A stretch of 64,000 bases of DNA from an uncultured Rhodopila sp. GTDB taxonomy: Bacteria > Pseudomonadota > Alphaproteobacteria > Acetobacterales > Acetobacteraceae. The notes under the pieces are model-generated. The model did no database searches and was not told where the DNA came from. It saw only the letters and a list, made by a program, of their open reading frames with translations. Of the stretch, positions 26,570 through 34,284 are shown piece after piece. The stretch's first letter is position 1. Each line of letters opens with the position of its first letter. Position numbers and translations under genes: made by a program. Location of the stretch: contig CAIZFE010000037.1 of the NCBI GenBank assembly GCA_903932145.1, forward strand, positions 44,833 through 108,832. Direction: 5' to 3'.

Positions 26570-26883
26570 TTCAGCTTGTTCTCCTGTATCCGTTGCATCG
26601 CCTCATAGACTGGCCGGGCCAGTCCCAGTCCGCCATGGGCGGCGATTTGTTTGGCGAACTCTTGCACCAGCATCGGCTTCCAGGCTTCCTCACCCGATCC
26701 GCCGCCGAACAGGCCCTTGGCTGTATCGACCGTATCGAACATCGGCTGTAGCAATTGCCCGATCGCCATGGTTTCGAACTCCCGCGCCGATTTTGCCAGG
26801 CTGGCAGGGTCGGCCCGGGTGGGTGCCGATGGCATAGAAGCCTGCGGCCGTTGCACGGGCAGGATCGGAGGCAAATTTGTCAT
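26566..26883 (-). CDS. flgJ: Rod-binding protein, FlgJ N-terminal domain
   Basis: The 105-residue protein carries only the rod-binding domain of FlgJ: AREFETMAIGQLLQPMFDTV and WKPMLVQEFAKQIAAHGGLG LA. The C-terminal muramidase domain found in enteric FlgJ is absent, as is usual in alphaproteobacteria. It helps build the flagellar rod in the periplasm. It is coupled at both ends: its start overlaps the flgI stop by one base and its stop overlaps the FlgN-like start. Confidence 0.85.
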   Translation of the reverse strand: MTNLPPILPVQRPQASMPSAPTRADPASLAKSAREFETMAIGQLLQPMFDTVDTAKGLFGGGSGEEAWKPMLVQEFAKQIAAHGGLGLARPVYEAMQRIQENKLK

Positions 26884-27989
26884 CAGCGCACCTCCAGGTC
26901 CGCCTGGAGCGCCCCGGCTGCCTTGATCGACTGCAAAATACTGATCAGGTCGCGCGGTCCGACGCCCAGCGCGTTCAAGCTTGCCACCAGATCCTGCAGT
27001 GTCGCGCCGGAGCGCAGGACGCCCAGTTTCTTGTCGCGCTGGTCGTCGATCTCGATTTTGGTCCGCGGCGCCGTTACGGTGGTGCCGCCAGAGAACGCCT
27101 CGGGCTGGCTGACCTCAGGCGTCTCCGTCACCCGGATGGTCAAATTGCCCTGTGCGATCGCCACCGTGCTGATCCGCACGTTGGCCCCCATCACGATGGT
27201 ACCGCTGGCTTCGTCGATCACCACGATTGCGGCGTTGTCGGGCTCGACGCGTAGATCCTCGATCAGGCCCAGCGTGTCGATTGGATCTCGATTGGTCAGA
27301 TCCAGCCGCACGGTGCGCGGGTCGGTTGCCTTGGCGATTTGTCCGGCGGCTTTATTGATCGCGACCGCGATGCGGCGGGCCGTAGTCAGGTCCGGATTGC
27401 GCAGACCGAGCCAGAGGCCGCTGCCTTTGTCCAGTTTCGCGGGGACTTCTTTCTCAACCGTGGCGCCGTTGACGATGCGGCCGGAGGTCGGCACGCCGCG
27501 GGTGACCGAGGCGGCCGCGCCCCGGGCGGCGATCGCGCCGGTGGATAGCGTGCCTTGGCCGACCGCATAGACCTCCCCGTCCGCAGCCAGCAGGGGGGTG
27601 ACCAGCAATGTGCCGCCGGTCAGGTTGGTCGCATCCCCGAGGGCCGAGACCGCAATGTCGATCCGGCTGCCGCCGCGGGCGAAGGCGGGCAGTTGGGCGG
27701 TCACCATCACGGCGGCGATGTTTTTGGTGGACAGGGCGGTGACCTGGTCGCGGGTATTGACGCCGAGGCGTTCCAGCATGCCGATCAGCGATTCGCGGGT
27801 GAACACGTTGTTGTTCAGCTTATCTCCCGTGCCGTTCAGGCCGACGACGAGGCCGTAGCCGATCAACTGGTTCTCCCGCACCCCTTCGACATCCGCGATG
27901 TCCTTGATCCGCACGTCCGCTCGGGCCGGCACCATCTGGATGACGAGCGGCGCGAGCAGAAGGAAGGCGAGCCGACGTAGTGTGCGCAA
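26883..27989 (-). CDS. flgI: Flagellar P-ring protein FlgI
   Basis: The 368-residue periplasmic P-ring protein has a signal peptide (LRRLAFLLLAPLVIQMVPARA) and the standard start of the mature chain, RIKDIADVEGVRENQLIGYG LVVGLNGTGD. The rest is typical to the C-terminal SLNALGVGPRDLISILQSIK AAGAL. The start codon is TTG at 27989, preceded by GGGAA, because no ATG or GTG lies at a suitable place before the signal peptide. The usual upstream partners flgA and flgH are missing from the window; only about 400 bases of non-coding DNA lie upstream. Confidence 0.9.
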   Translation of the reverse strand: MRTLRRLAFLLLAPLVIQMVPARADVRIKDIADVEGVRENQLIGYGLVVGLNGTGDKLNNNVFTRESLIGMLERLGVNTRDQVTALSTKNIAAVMVTAQLPAFARGGSRIDIAVSALGDATNLTGGTLLVTPLLAADGEVYAVGQGTLSTGAIAARGAAASVTRGVPTSGRIVNGATVEKEVPAKLDKGSGLWLGLRNPDLTTARRIAVAINKAAGQIAKATDPRTVRLDLTNRDPIDTLGLIEDLRVEPDNAAIVVIDEASGTIVMGANVRISTVAIAQGNLTIRVTETPEVSQPEAFSGGTTVTAPRTKIEIDDQRDKKLGVLRSGATLQDLVASLNALGVGPRDLISILQSIKAAGALQADLEVR

Positions 27990-28399
27990 CGATTCGTTCC
28001 CGGGATGCCGGACAGACCATGAGGGAGGTCATAACCGTGAGAGCAACTATCGTGCCGGGATTGGAAGTGCCCTCTTACGTCGAAAAACTGAGAGGTGGGG
28101 GCGGCAAAAATTGCCGGGCGGCGGTTTGTGGCGGCATGAATTGCCGATCGGACGTCGGATACCTTTCCAATGTCATGGTCGCGAAGGCGCGCCATCCATG
28201 TCTTTGCCGCATTAAATAAAGACGTGGATGCCGGCCTACGTCCGCATGACGGGCAGCGCCGGCTGAGGGTTGATATCAAGGGCGATTGGCATCAAGCCAT
28301 TCATCCTGTTGCCCCGGCCCGCCTCCGCCATAACCTTCTCATTGACAGCAAAGTCCGTTACCACCCGGACGACCCAATCAAGAGCGAGTTTCACCTCCG
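27990..28399. other. Intergenic region with short inverted repeat
   Basis: No gene is seen between flgI and the small membrane protein gene. Bases 28193-28205 (catccatgtcttt) pair with 28218-28230 (aaagacgtggatg) to form a 13-bp stem, part of a second, shorter repeat type (gcgccatccatg) that has a partial match near 60797. Confidence 0.55.
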
Positions 28400-28657
28400 A
28401 TGACAAGTGCCACGTCCGGGCTTTTGATCCCGTTTATCCTGGCTTTTCTGGTGTTTATCTTCCGGTTCTATAACCGCGAGGGCGCCGCTTCGGTCGCCAA
28501 TTTCAGTTTCCTGATGGCGATCTTCACGATGCTGATGGCGGGCGCCTGGCTGATCCTGGGAATCGTCGGGCTATTGCCCGCCTACAGTACGATCGGCTTC
28601 GCCTGTCTCGGGCTGATTCTGTTCGGAATCGCGGTTTTACGGCTGTTCATGATCTGA
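28400..28657 (+). CDS. Small three-helix membrane protein
   Basis: The 85-residue product is almost entirely hydrophobic, with three predicted membrane segments: LLIPFILAFLVFIFRF, FLMAIFTMLMAGAWLILGIV and IGFACLGLILFGIAVLRLF. No family was recognised. The ribosome site is weak. It stands alone between the flagellar and aminotransferase groups. Confidence 0.6.
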   Translation: MTSATSGLLIPFILAFLVFIFRFYNREGAASVANFSFLMAIFTMLMAGAWLILGIVGLLPAYSTIGFACLGLILFGIAVLRLFMI

Positions 28658-28708
28658 AGCGGGGGCGCCGGAAACCATGTCAGCCCGGCGCGCGGCACCC
28701 CGGAGCGC

Positions 28709-29389
28709 TCATTTGCGGAACAGCCGCGACCAGAACCCCGTGGTGGCGCGCTGACCGTGCGACACATGCGGGGAGTGTGATGGCGGTGGCAGAGCGCTAC
28801 TGATCAGATGCCGGCCGATGTCGCGGGAGGTGATCTTCTTGCGTTGAAACGCGATGATCGAGCGGGCCAGTTCGTCTTGCCCGCGTTCGCTCATCGTCAC
28901 TGCCCAGCCCTCGGCCGCCTCAAATAATCCCGCTCGGCGTAGCACATCCAGCCTGCGCAGGCCCAATTCAACATCCGTCGTGCCATCCCACAACGAGGCC
29001 ACGTCCACCCGCAGCCGGGACGCTTCGGTCATCGCGGCGGCGTCCTCGGCGGCCCAGGCGGCTTGCAGCAACGCTTCGGCCTGCAGCAACCGGTCCCCGG
29101 TTCGCTCGCAGATCAATGCCCAGCGCCGGAAGCCCAGCGTTTCCTCCAAAGCCGACGTGCTCAGCATTCGATACTCGTCAGACTCCGCCACGGCGCGGGA
29201 AGCGGCGGGCAGGGCGCTAACGTCCGGCGCCGCCGCGCCGCAGTTCGGGCAAACCTGCACCCAATCCGGCAACGTCGAACGCGCCGGCTCGCCCGGCCGC
29301 ATATCCATGTCGGGCGCGATTTCCGGCTGAGGCGCCCGAAACGGGTTCCTGGCCTCGGCGCCGCAGGCTCCGCACACGCGTTCCGTCAT
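28709..29389 (-). CDS. Zinc-ribbon protein of unknown function
   Basis: The 226-residue protein begins with CGACG near residue 6 and has CPNCG near 47, two CxxC pairs that should bind one zinc. The remainder is mainly helical (TSALEETLGFRRWALICERT, LLQAEALLQAAWAAEDAAAM) with a final basic WSRLFRK. I recognise no family. Its ATG overlaps the aminotransferase stop by four bases (ATGA), so the two are made together. The open frame extends to 29866 but reads as a shadow beyond this ATG. Confidence 0.65.
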   Translation of the reverse strand: MTERVCGACGAEARNPFRAPQPEIAPDMDMRPGEPARSTLPDWVQVCPNCGAAAPDVSALPAASRAVAESDEYRMLSTSALEETLGFRRWALICERTGDRLLQAEALLQAAWAAEDAAAMTEASRLRVDVASLWDGTTDVELGLRRLDVLRRAGLFEAAEGWAVTMSERGQDELARSIIAFQRKKITSRDIGRHLISSALPPPSHSPHVSHGQRATTGFWSRLFRK

Positions 29390-30573
29390 GATCCCATCTC
29401 CGCTCTGATGCCGTCGCGCAAACGCTGCATGGCTCGCTCCATCAATGGAGCGGACTGGGCGAAACACACCCGCAGCCAGCCTTCCCCTGCCGATCCGAAC
29501 GCCACGCCCGGTGCGACCGCAACGCCGTGCCGGGTCACAAGTTTCTTCGCCAGATCCAGACTGTCGGTCAGGCCATCGATTGCCAGAAACGCGTAAAACG
29601 CCCCGACGGGCGGCCGATAGCGCACGCCGTTCAGTCCCGTCAGCGCCTGCGTGGCCAGATCGCGCCCCGTCGCGCAATGGATCCGGAATCGCTCCATCGT
29701 CTCGGTATCGCCGACCGCGGCCACGCCGGCATGCTGGATGAACGGGGCGACGCCGGAGTGGATCGCCTCGACAATATCGACGACCTGTTCCTGTGTGCCT
29801 TCCGGCACCACCAGCCAGCCCAGCCGCCAGCCGGTCATCACCCAGGTCTTGGAAAAGCTGTTGCACACGATGACCCGGTCATCCGGTTCGGCGATATCCA
29901 GCATTGACGGCGCGGCGGCGCGTCCGTCGTACACCAGCCGCGAGTAAACTTCATCCGAGATCACCCACGCCCCGTGGCGCCGGGCGATCTCCAGGATCGC
30001 ACGCAGTTCGGCTTCGGTGGCGGTCCAACCGGTCGGATTGCCGGGCGAGTTCAGGACCACGGCGCGCGCCCCCTCCATCATCGTGTCCAACCGGCCCAGG
30101 TCCAGGTGGAAACCGCCATCGGGCAACGGGTCGAGGTCCAGCATCTCCGCCACCGCGCCGCGTAATCGGACTGCGTTGGCGATGTTGGGCCAGAGCGGAC
30201 CGGGGATGACGACGCGGTGGCCGGCGCGTACCACCGAGGCCATTGCCACGGTAATCGCCGCCATGCCAGACGCAGTTACCTGGATGCGGCTTTCCGCCAC
30301 CGGTTTGGCGTGCAGTCCGGTCAGGTAGCCGGACAAAGCCTCCCGCAACACGGGTAAACCGCGCACGTCCGGATAACGGGTTTCGCCGTCCACCAGCGCC
30401 TGAACGGCGGCCTGGCGGGCCGATGCCGGGCTGGGTTGGTCGGATTCGCCGAAACACAGAAAATCGACGTCCGGGGTGGTGAAAGCGAGGCGGGCAACCT
30501 CGACGATGCGAGAGCCGGGAATGACGGTCAGGTCCATGAATGATAATATAGGTGGTTCGACCCGGATTTGCAT
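29386..30573 (-). CDS. Class I/II pyridoxal-phosphate aminotransferase
   Basis: The 395-residue fold-type I aminotransferase is of the aspartate aminotransferase superfamily. The PLP Lys lies in NSFSKTWVMTGWRLGW near residue 235. NSPGNPTG near 175, VISDEVYSRLVYDG near 205 and the C-terminal Arg in GWLRVCFAQS are conserved. GESDQPSP near 44 matches the substrate loop. The amino donor and acceptor are not predictable. The start at 30573 gives MQIRVEPPILSFMDL; the Met at residue 13 is an alternative. It is translationally coupled to the zinc-ribbon gene. Confidence 0.85.
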   Translation of the reverse strand: MQIRVEPPILSFMDLTVIPGSRIVEVARLAFTTPDVDFLCFGESDQPSPASARQAAVQALVDGETRYPDVRGLPVLREALSGYLTGLHAKPVAESRIQVTASGMAAITVAMASVVRAGHRVVIPGPLWPNIANAVRLRGAVAEMLDLDPLPDGGFHLDLGRLDTMMEGARAVVLNSPGNPTGWTATEAELRAILEIARRHGAWVISDEVYSRLVYDGRAAAPSMLDIAEPDDRVIVCNSFSKTWVMTGWRLGWLVVPEGTQEQVVDIVEAIHSGVAPFIQHAGVAAVGDTETMERFRIHCATGRDLATQALTGLNGVRYRPPVGAFYAFLAIDGLTDSLDLAKKLVTRHGVAVAPGVAFGSAGEGWLRVCFAQSAPLMERAMQRLRDGIRAEMGS

Positions 30574-30625
30574 GGAATGCTGGAATGGCGCGAAAGACCT
30601 GTGCGCCGGACCCGAGATGCCGCGG

Positions 30626-31549
30626 CTAACGCGGGCGAACCCGGCGCCGCCGGCTCTGGCGCCGGTAGATTAAGAACCCCACCGCGCCGATCAGGCCGAC
30701 GATGCCGCCGGCGATCGGCAGCATGGTATCGATCTCCAGGTCGATGCCCTCGCCAAGGTCTTTGCCGAGTGAATCGATCTCCATGGCCGCGGCCAGTCCC
30801 CCCGGGGCGCGAGGGTCGGCCGGGACCACGTCGCCGTAGGCCTTGCCGGGACGGAAAGACAGGCCGATCAGAAACGCCTCGGTGTCGCGACGGACGGTTT
30901 CGGCTTTTTCCAGGTTGGCCACAATTGTCAGATGGACATAGCCATCACGACCGAAACCGATCGCATGCCAGGTGACATCACCGCCTGAACCGCGGGGTGC
31001 GTCTTTCGGCAGGATCAGCGCAGCCCAGGAGAGTTGGTGCGTTTCGGGATCATAGTGTGGCGGCTGCACCCATCGGCGGACCTCTAGCAGTGGCCGGTTC
31101 TGCGTCTCGCGTTCGGCATTGCCGCGTTCCACACTCGCCCGCAGGCTGAACAGGATGTCCTCCGGGGTCCACGCGAGGGCTTCGTTGGCATTGATGAACC
31201 CCGCCGGTACGAAACGAATCAGCCCCGGGGCCTGCATACCGCCGGCCCCCAGTAGCAGGCCCTGCAGGTCGGCCGCGACCGGGCGTTTCAGGACGGTCAG
31301 CAGTTTGGCGGCATACTCTGGCGGTAGCATCACAAGCGTGCCCGATAAACGGACCGCGGCCTCGTCGCCGATGTCCGCGCGCGCCGGCGCCCCGATCGAT
31401 TGGCGCTGCGCTTCGATGAGGACCTGATCCGCCGTTTCCACACCCGCGGGCGCGGTCGCCGCATCGGGAGCGGCTGCCCTGGCGGGGGCCGCCTGTAAGG
31501 CGGAGCCAAGCAGCGCCGACAGTGCGGACACTAACACGAATTGGCGCAA
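30626..31549 (-). CDS. DUF2167 membrane protein
   Basis: The product is about 307 residues: a cleavable signal (RQFVLVSALSALLGSALQAA), a soluble domain with SGTLVMLPPEYAAKLLTVLK, LRASVERGNAERETQ and GRDGYVHLTIVANLEKAE, then a C-terminal membrane segment IAGGIVGLIGAVGFLIYRRQ followed by a run of Arg. This is the DUF2167 layout; the function is unknown. I chose TTG 31549 as start because AAGGA lies eight bases ahead and a signal peptide follows at once. The ATG at 31651 has no ribosome site and would put 34 extra residues before the signal. Confidence 0.65.
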   Translation of the reverse strand: MRQFVLVSALSALLGSALQAAPARAAAPDAATAPAGVETADQVLIEAQRQSIGAPARADIGDEAAVRLSGTLVMLPPEYAAKLLTVLKRPVAADLQGLLLGAGGMQAPGLIRFVPAGFINANEALAWTPEDILFSLRASVERGNAERETQNRPLLEVRRWVQPPHYDPETHQLSWAALILPKDAPRGSGGDVTWHAIGFGRDGYVHLTIVANLEKAETVRRDTEAFLIGLSFRPGKAYGDVVPADPRAPGGLAAAMEIDSLGKDLGEGIDLEIDTMLPIAGGIVGLIGAVGFLIYRRQSRRRRVRPR

Positions 31550-31933
31550 GACGGGGGTCCTTCGTGTCAAACGGTTCGAAGTCTGGAAGTCGTGACGCCA
31601 TCGCGGCGATGCCGGCAGACCCGCGAGCGTGGTCTGGTAAATAAACATCATACGGTAACCGATGCCGGTTTGTCACTGAACGCGATCACGGCTGTGGGTA
31701 ATTGGTTGCCAAACGGCCCGGCAATGTGGGCGTTACCTCGGAAACCATTATATCGGTAATCATCACCCCGATTTTGGAACCGTCATGACGCCGAGCGAAG
31801 TTGCCATTCCGGAACGGCTGATGTGCCGGTTCTCCCGGTCGCGAAACGCCGGCGATTTCGGTGGGCCACAGTCCTGCCGACGGCCACCGATCAGGACGTT
31901 TCATCGGGTAAGCCGGTTCGCATTGGGGGGGCA

Positions 31934-33355
31934 ATGAGCGTTGCCGCGGAACCGGGCCGCACGAAACCGGCACCGGTCGTTGCCCGTGTTCCAGCCGATC
32001 CGGCGCCATCGGTGCAGCCGGATACCGGCCGGAGTCACGAAGGGTCACCATCCGAATCCGACCTGCGTGATCCCCTGACAGGGCTGGGCAACCGGCGCCA
32101 TTTTAACCAGGCTATCGTTCAGGTGCTGGCGTCGATCGCGCCTGCTGACAGGGCCGCGTTGTTGATGATCGACCTCGATCGCTTCAAAAACGTCAACGAC
32201 ACCCTTGGGCAAACGGTCGGGGACGCGCTGTTGCGTTTGGTTACCCGTCGCCTTCAGCAGTCAACCCGCGGATCGGAGATGATCTTCCGTCTTGGTGGTG
32301 ATGAATTCGCAATACTTCTGCGGAACGGTGTGGACGCCGAGGTCCTCGCCGACCGCCTGGTGGACGTTCTGGGTCGGCCGTACCTGATCGAGGGCCAGGT
32401 CGCCAATATCGGGGCCAGCATCGGCGTCGCAGCGGTAACAGAGAACGACGCAACCGCGGCAAATCTGGTGCGTCACGCCAACCTCGCGCTCCACAGCGCA
32501 AAAGCAGCGGGCCGGCAACGTTGGCACGCTTTTGAGCCGTTGATGGCGCAGCGTGCGGACACCCGCCGCGGTCTGGAGATCGACCTCCGCAAAGCCTTGA
32601 GGATGGGCGAGTTCAGGCTGGTCTATCAGGCGCAGATGAACATTCAGGCTCGGGCGGTGACGGGGTTTGAGGCTTTGCTGCGCTGGCATCATCCGACCCG
32701 TGGCCTGGTCCCTCCCGATATTTTCATCCCGATCGCGGAAGAGATCGGCGCTATCGTCGCAATAGGAGAATGGGTGTTGCGCACCGCCTGCGCCGAGGCG
32801 GTCAACTGGCCCGGCAACCCGGTCATCGCGGTCAATGTCTCGCCACTGCAGTTTGAGGACCGGGACCGCTTGCTGGCGACGGTTCATCGCGCGTTATCCA
32901 CGTCCGGACTGGCGCCGGATCGCCTGGAACTCGAAATCACCGAAAGCGCGTTGCTACGGCAAGACCGCGGTATTCTGGAAACGCTGCACCGGCTGCGTGC
33001 GCTGGGCATCCGGATCGCCATGGATGATTTCGGCACCGGCTATTCGTCGCTCAGCCAACTCATGGCGTTCCCGTTCGACAAGATCAAAATCGATCAATCG
33101 TTCGTTCGTGGCCCCGCCGCCGGAGCAGGGGGTACCGCCGTCGTGCGAGCCATCGCCGCGCTGGGCGCGAGTCTGGGCATGTCGGCTATCGCCGAAGGTG
33201 TCGAAACGGCAGAGCAGGCGTTGATGGTTAAAACCAATGGCTGCACTGACATACAGGGCTACCTGATCAGTAAGCCGATTCCAGGCGATCAGGTCCTGGA
33301 AATGCTTAGGACGTCGTCCCTTGGAACCGTATCAGAAAAAGGACTGGAATCATGA
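31934..33355 (+). CDS. GGDEF-EAL c-di-GMP enzyme (copy 1, split form)
   Basis: The product is about 473 residues. A Pro-rich leader of about 40 residues precedes a GGDEF domain (DPLTGLGNRRHFNQAI, then FRLGGDEFAILL with GGDEF at 121-125) and an EAL domain (FEALLRWHHP with EAL at 246-248). The EAL half keeps VNVSPLQF, ELEITES, DDFGTGYSSLSQL, KIDQSFVR and IAEGVETAEQ, so phosphodiesterase activity is expected. The inhibitory RxxD site before GGDEF reads RGSE and is probably weak. There is no membrane segment. The stop overlaps the ATG of a BLUF gene (ATGA), which makes the flavoprotein its likely partner. An earlier ATG at 31823 is possible; 31934 gives a leader like that of copy 2. Confidence 0.85.
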   Translation: MSVAAEPGRTKPAPVVARVPADPAPSVQPDTGRSHEGSPSESDLRDPLTGLGNRRHFNQAIVQVLASIAPADRAALLMIDLDRFKNVNDTLGQTVGDALLRLVTRRLQQSTRGSEMIFRLGGDEFAILLRNGVDAEVLADRLVDVLGRPYLIEGQVANIGASIGVAAVTENDATAANLVRHANLALHSAKAAGRQRWHAFEPLMAQRADTRRGLEIDLRKALRMGEFRLVYQAQMNIQARAVTGFEALLRWHHPTRGLVPPDIFIPIAEEIGAIVAIGEWVLRTACAEAVNWPGNPVIAVNVSPLQFEDRDRLLATVHRALSTSGLAPDRLELEITESALLRQDRGILETLHRLRALGIRIAMDDFGTGYSSLSQLMAFPFDKIKIDQSFVRGPAAGAGGTAVVRAIAALGASLGMSAIAEGVETAEQALMVKTNGCTDIQGYLISKPIPGDQVLEMLRTSSLGTVSEKGLES

Positions 33356-33801
33356 CAGATTTGTATCAGTTGGTCTATTGCAGCCGCAATACCATCTCTG
33401 AACAAGGCGACAACCTTGCTGAGGCGGTCAGTGCCATTCTCGCCACGGCCAGGCACAACAACCGGCAAGCCGGGGTGACCGGAGCATTGTTGTTTACACG
33501 ATCCTGGTTCGCACAGGTGCTGGAAGGACCACGAGATGCCGTCGAAGCGACGTTCGAGCGGATACAGTCTGACATGCGGCATGGTGACGTGACAGTGCTC
33601 AGTTTCCTGGCCGCCGAACAGCGGAGTTTTCCGAATTGGTCGATGGCGTTCGCGGGTGAACCGACGGAGGCCGCCACGCAGGCGCTGGACCACCTGGTAC
33701 CCCGCTCGTCCGGAGTTGAGACGCTGACGGCCGCGGGTCATGGGGTGCTGCGTCTTCTGGAACGAGTCACTCGGGACGAAGACACGCGCGTCAGTGCCTG
33801 A
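33352..33801 (+). CDS. Stand-alone BLUF blue-light photoreceptor
   Basis: The 149-residue protein is a single BLUF (FAD-binding blue-light sensor) domain plus a short C-terminal helix. Aligned by spacing with AppA, all photocycle residues are present: Tyr9 (LVYCSR), Asn37 (ARHNNRQAGVTGALLF), Gln55 (WFAQVLEGP), Trp96 and Met98 (FPNWSMAF). Light should rearrange the hydrogen bonds around flavin and change a partner's activity. That partner is almost certainly the GGDEF-EAL protein whose stop codon overlaps this ATG, because the neighbouring copy encodes the same domains as one protein. Blue-light sensing by this family is well established. Control of c-di-GMP here is inferred from gene order. 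Confidence 0.9.
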   Translation: MTDLYQLVYCSRNTISEQGDNLAEAVSAILATARHNNRQAGVTGALLFTRSWFAQVLEGPRDAVEATFERIQSDMRHGDVTVLSFLAAEQRSFPNWSMAFAGEPTEAATQALDHLVPRSSGVETLTAAGHGVLRLLERVTRDEDTRVSA

Positions 33802-33815
33802 TCCGGCGGCGGCTT

Positions 33816-34060
33816 TTACCTCTTAGTCCGGCTGTTAACAGCCGCTGGTATCAGAGACCGGAACCTCCCGATCTCAAAACAGATGTCACCTGCGCCGGTT
33901 GCCACCAGATACGCGACCACACCAGGACAGGCCGCAAAGCCGATCAGGACCTGAACCCGCCGGCCCGAACAACCCGGCGCCTGTCCATATGCCCGCGCTC
34001 CCGGCGCCGACGCCTCGCCGAGACCCGCCGTTGGCACCCCATGATCACTCAGACCGGCAA
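33816..34060 (-). pseudogene. Decayed 3' remnant of the MFS transporter gene
   Basis: This non-coding stretch resembles the 3' end of the MFS gene at 36220-36480 in the same orientation and at the same distance from the BLUF stop. On the minus strand it reads VQVLIGFAACPGVVAYL, comparable with IPVLIGVAVCILVWL near the transporter C-terminus. Matching DNA blocks include gccgatcagga and ccggcgccg. Small indels and many substitutions have destroyed any protein function. It marks how far the duplicated unit extended. The left boundary is clear near the BLUF stop; the right boundary is approximate. Confidence 0.6.
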
Positions 34061-34284
34061 CACCAATGTGGTAATAAATACTGTCATGGCCGGTGCCAGG
34101 ATCAGTCCGTAAAGGCGTGTATCTGCTTGATGCGGATTTAGTACGATTGCCCCCGATACACGTTACGATTGCAGAAATCCTGGACGTTGGCAAATAATCC
34201 CGAAAAAAGGCAATTAAAAGGGCTTGATTGAATGTCGTAAACCACCAAGATGACTGGCGTCTGTCCGATATTGGAGAAATCTTG
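34061..34284. other. AT-richer spacer ahead of the fused photoreceptor gene
   Basis: This is the rest of the 480-base gap between the two light-sensor copies. It is less GC-rich than its surroundings near 34190-34250 and holds no gene. GGAG lies eight bases before the ATG at 34285. A TTG at 34228 is in frame but lacks a ribosome site. Confidence 0.5.
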
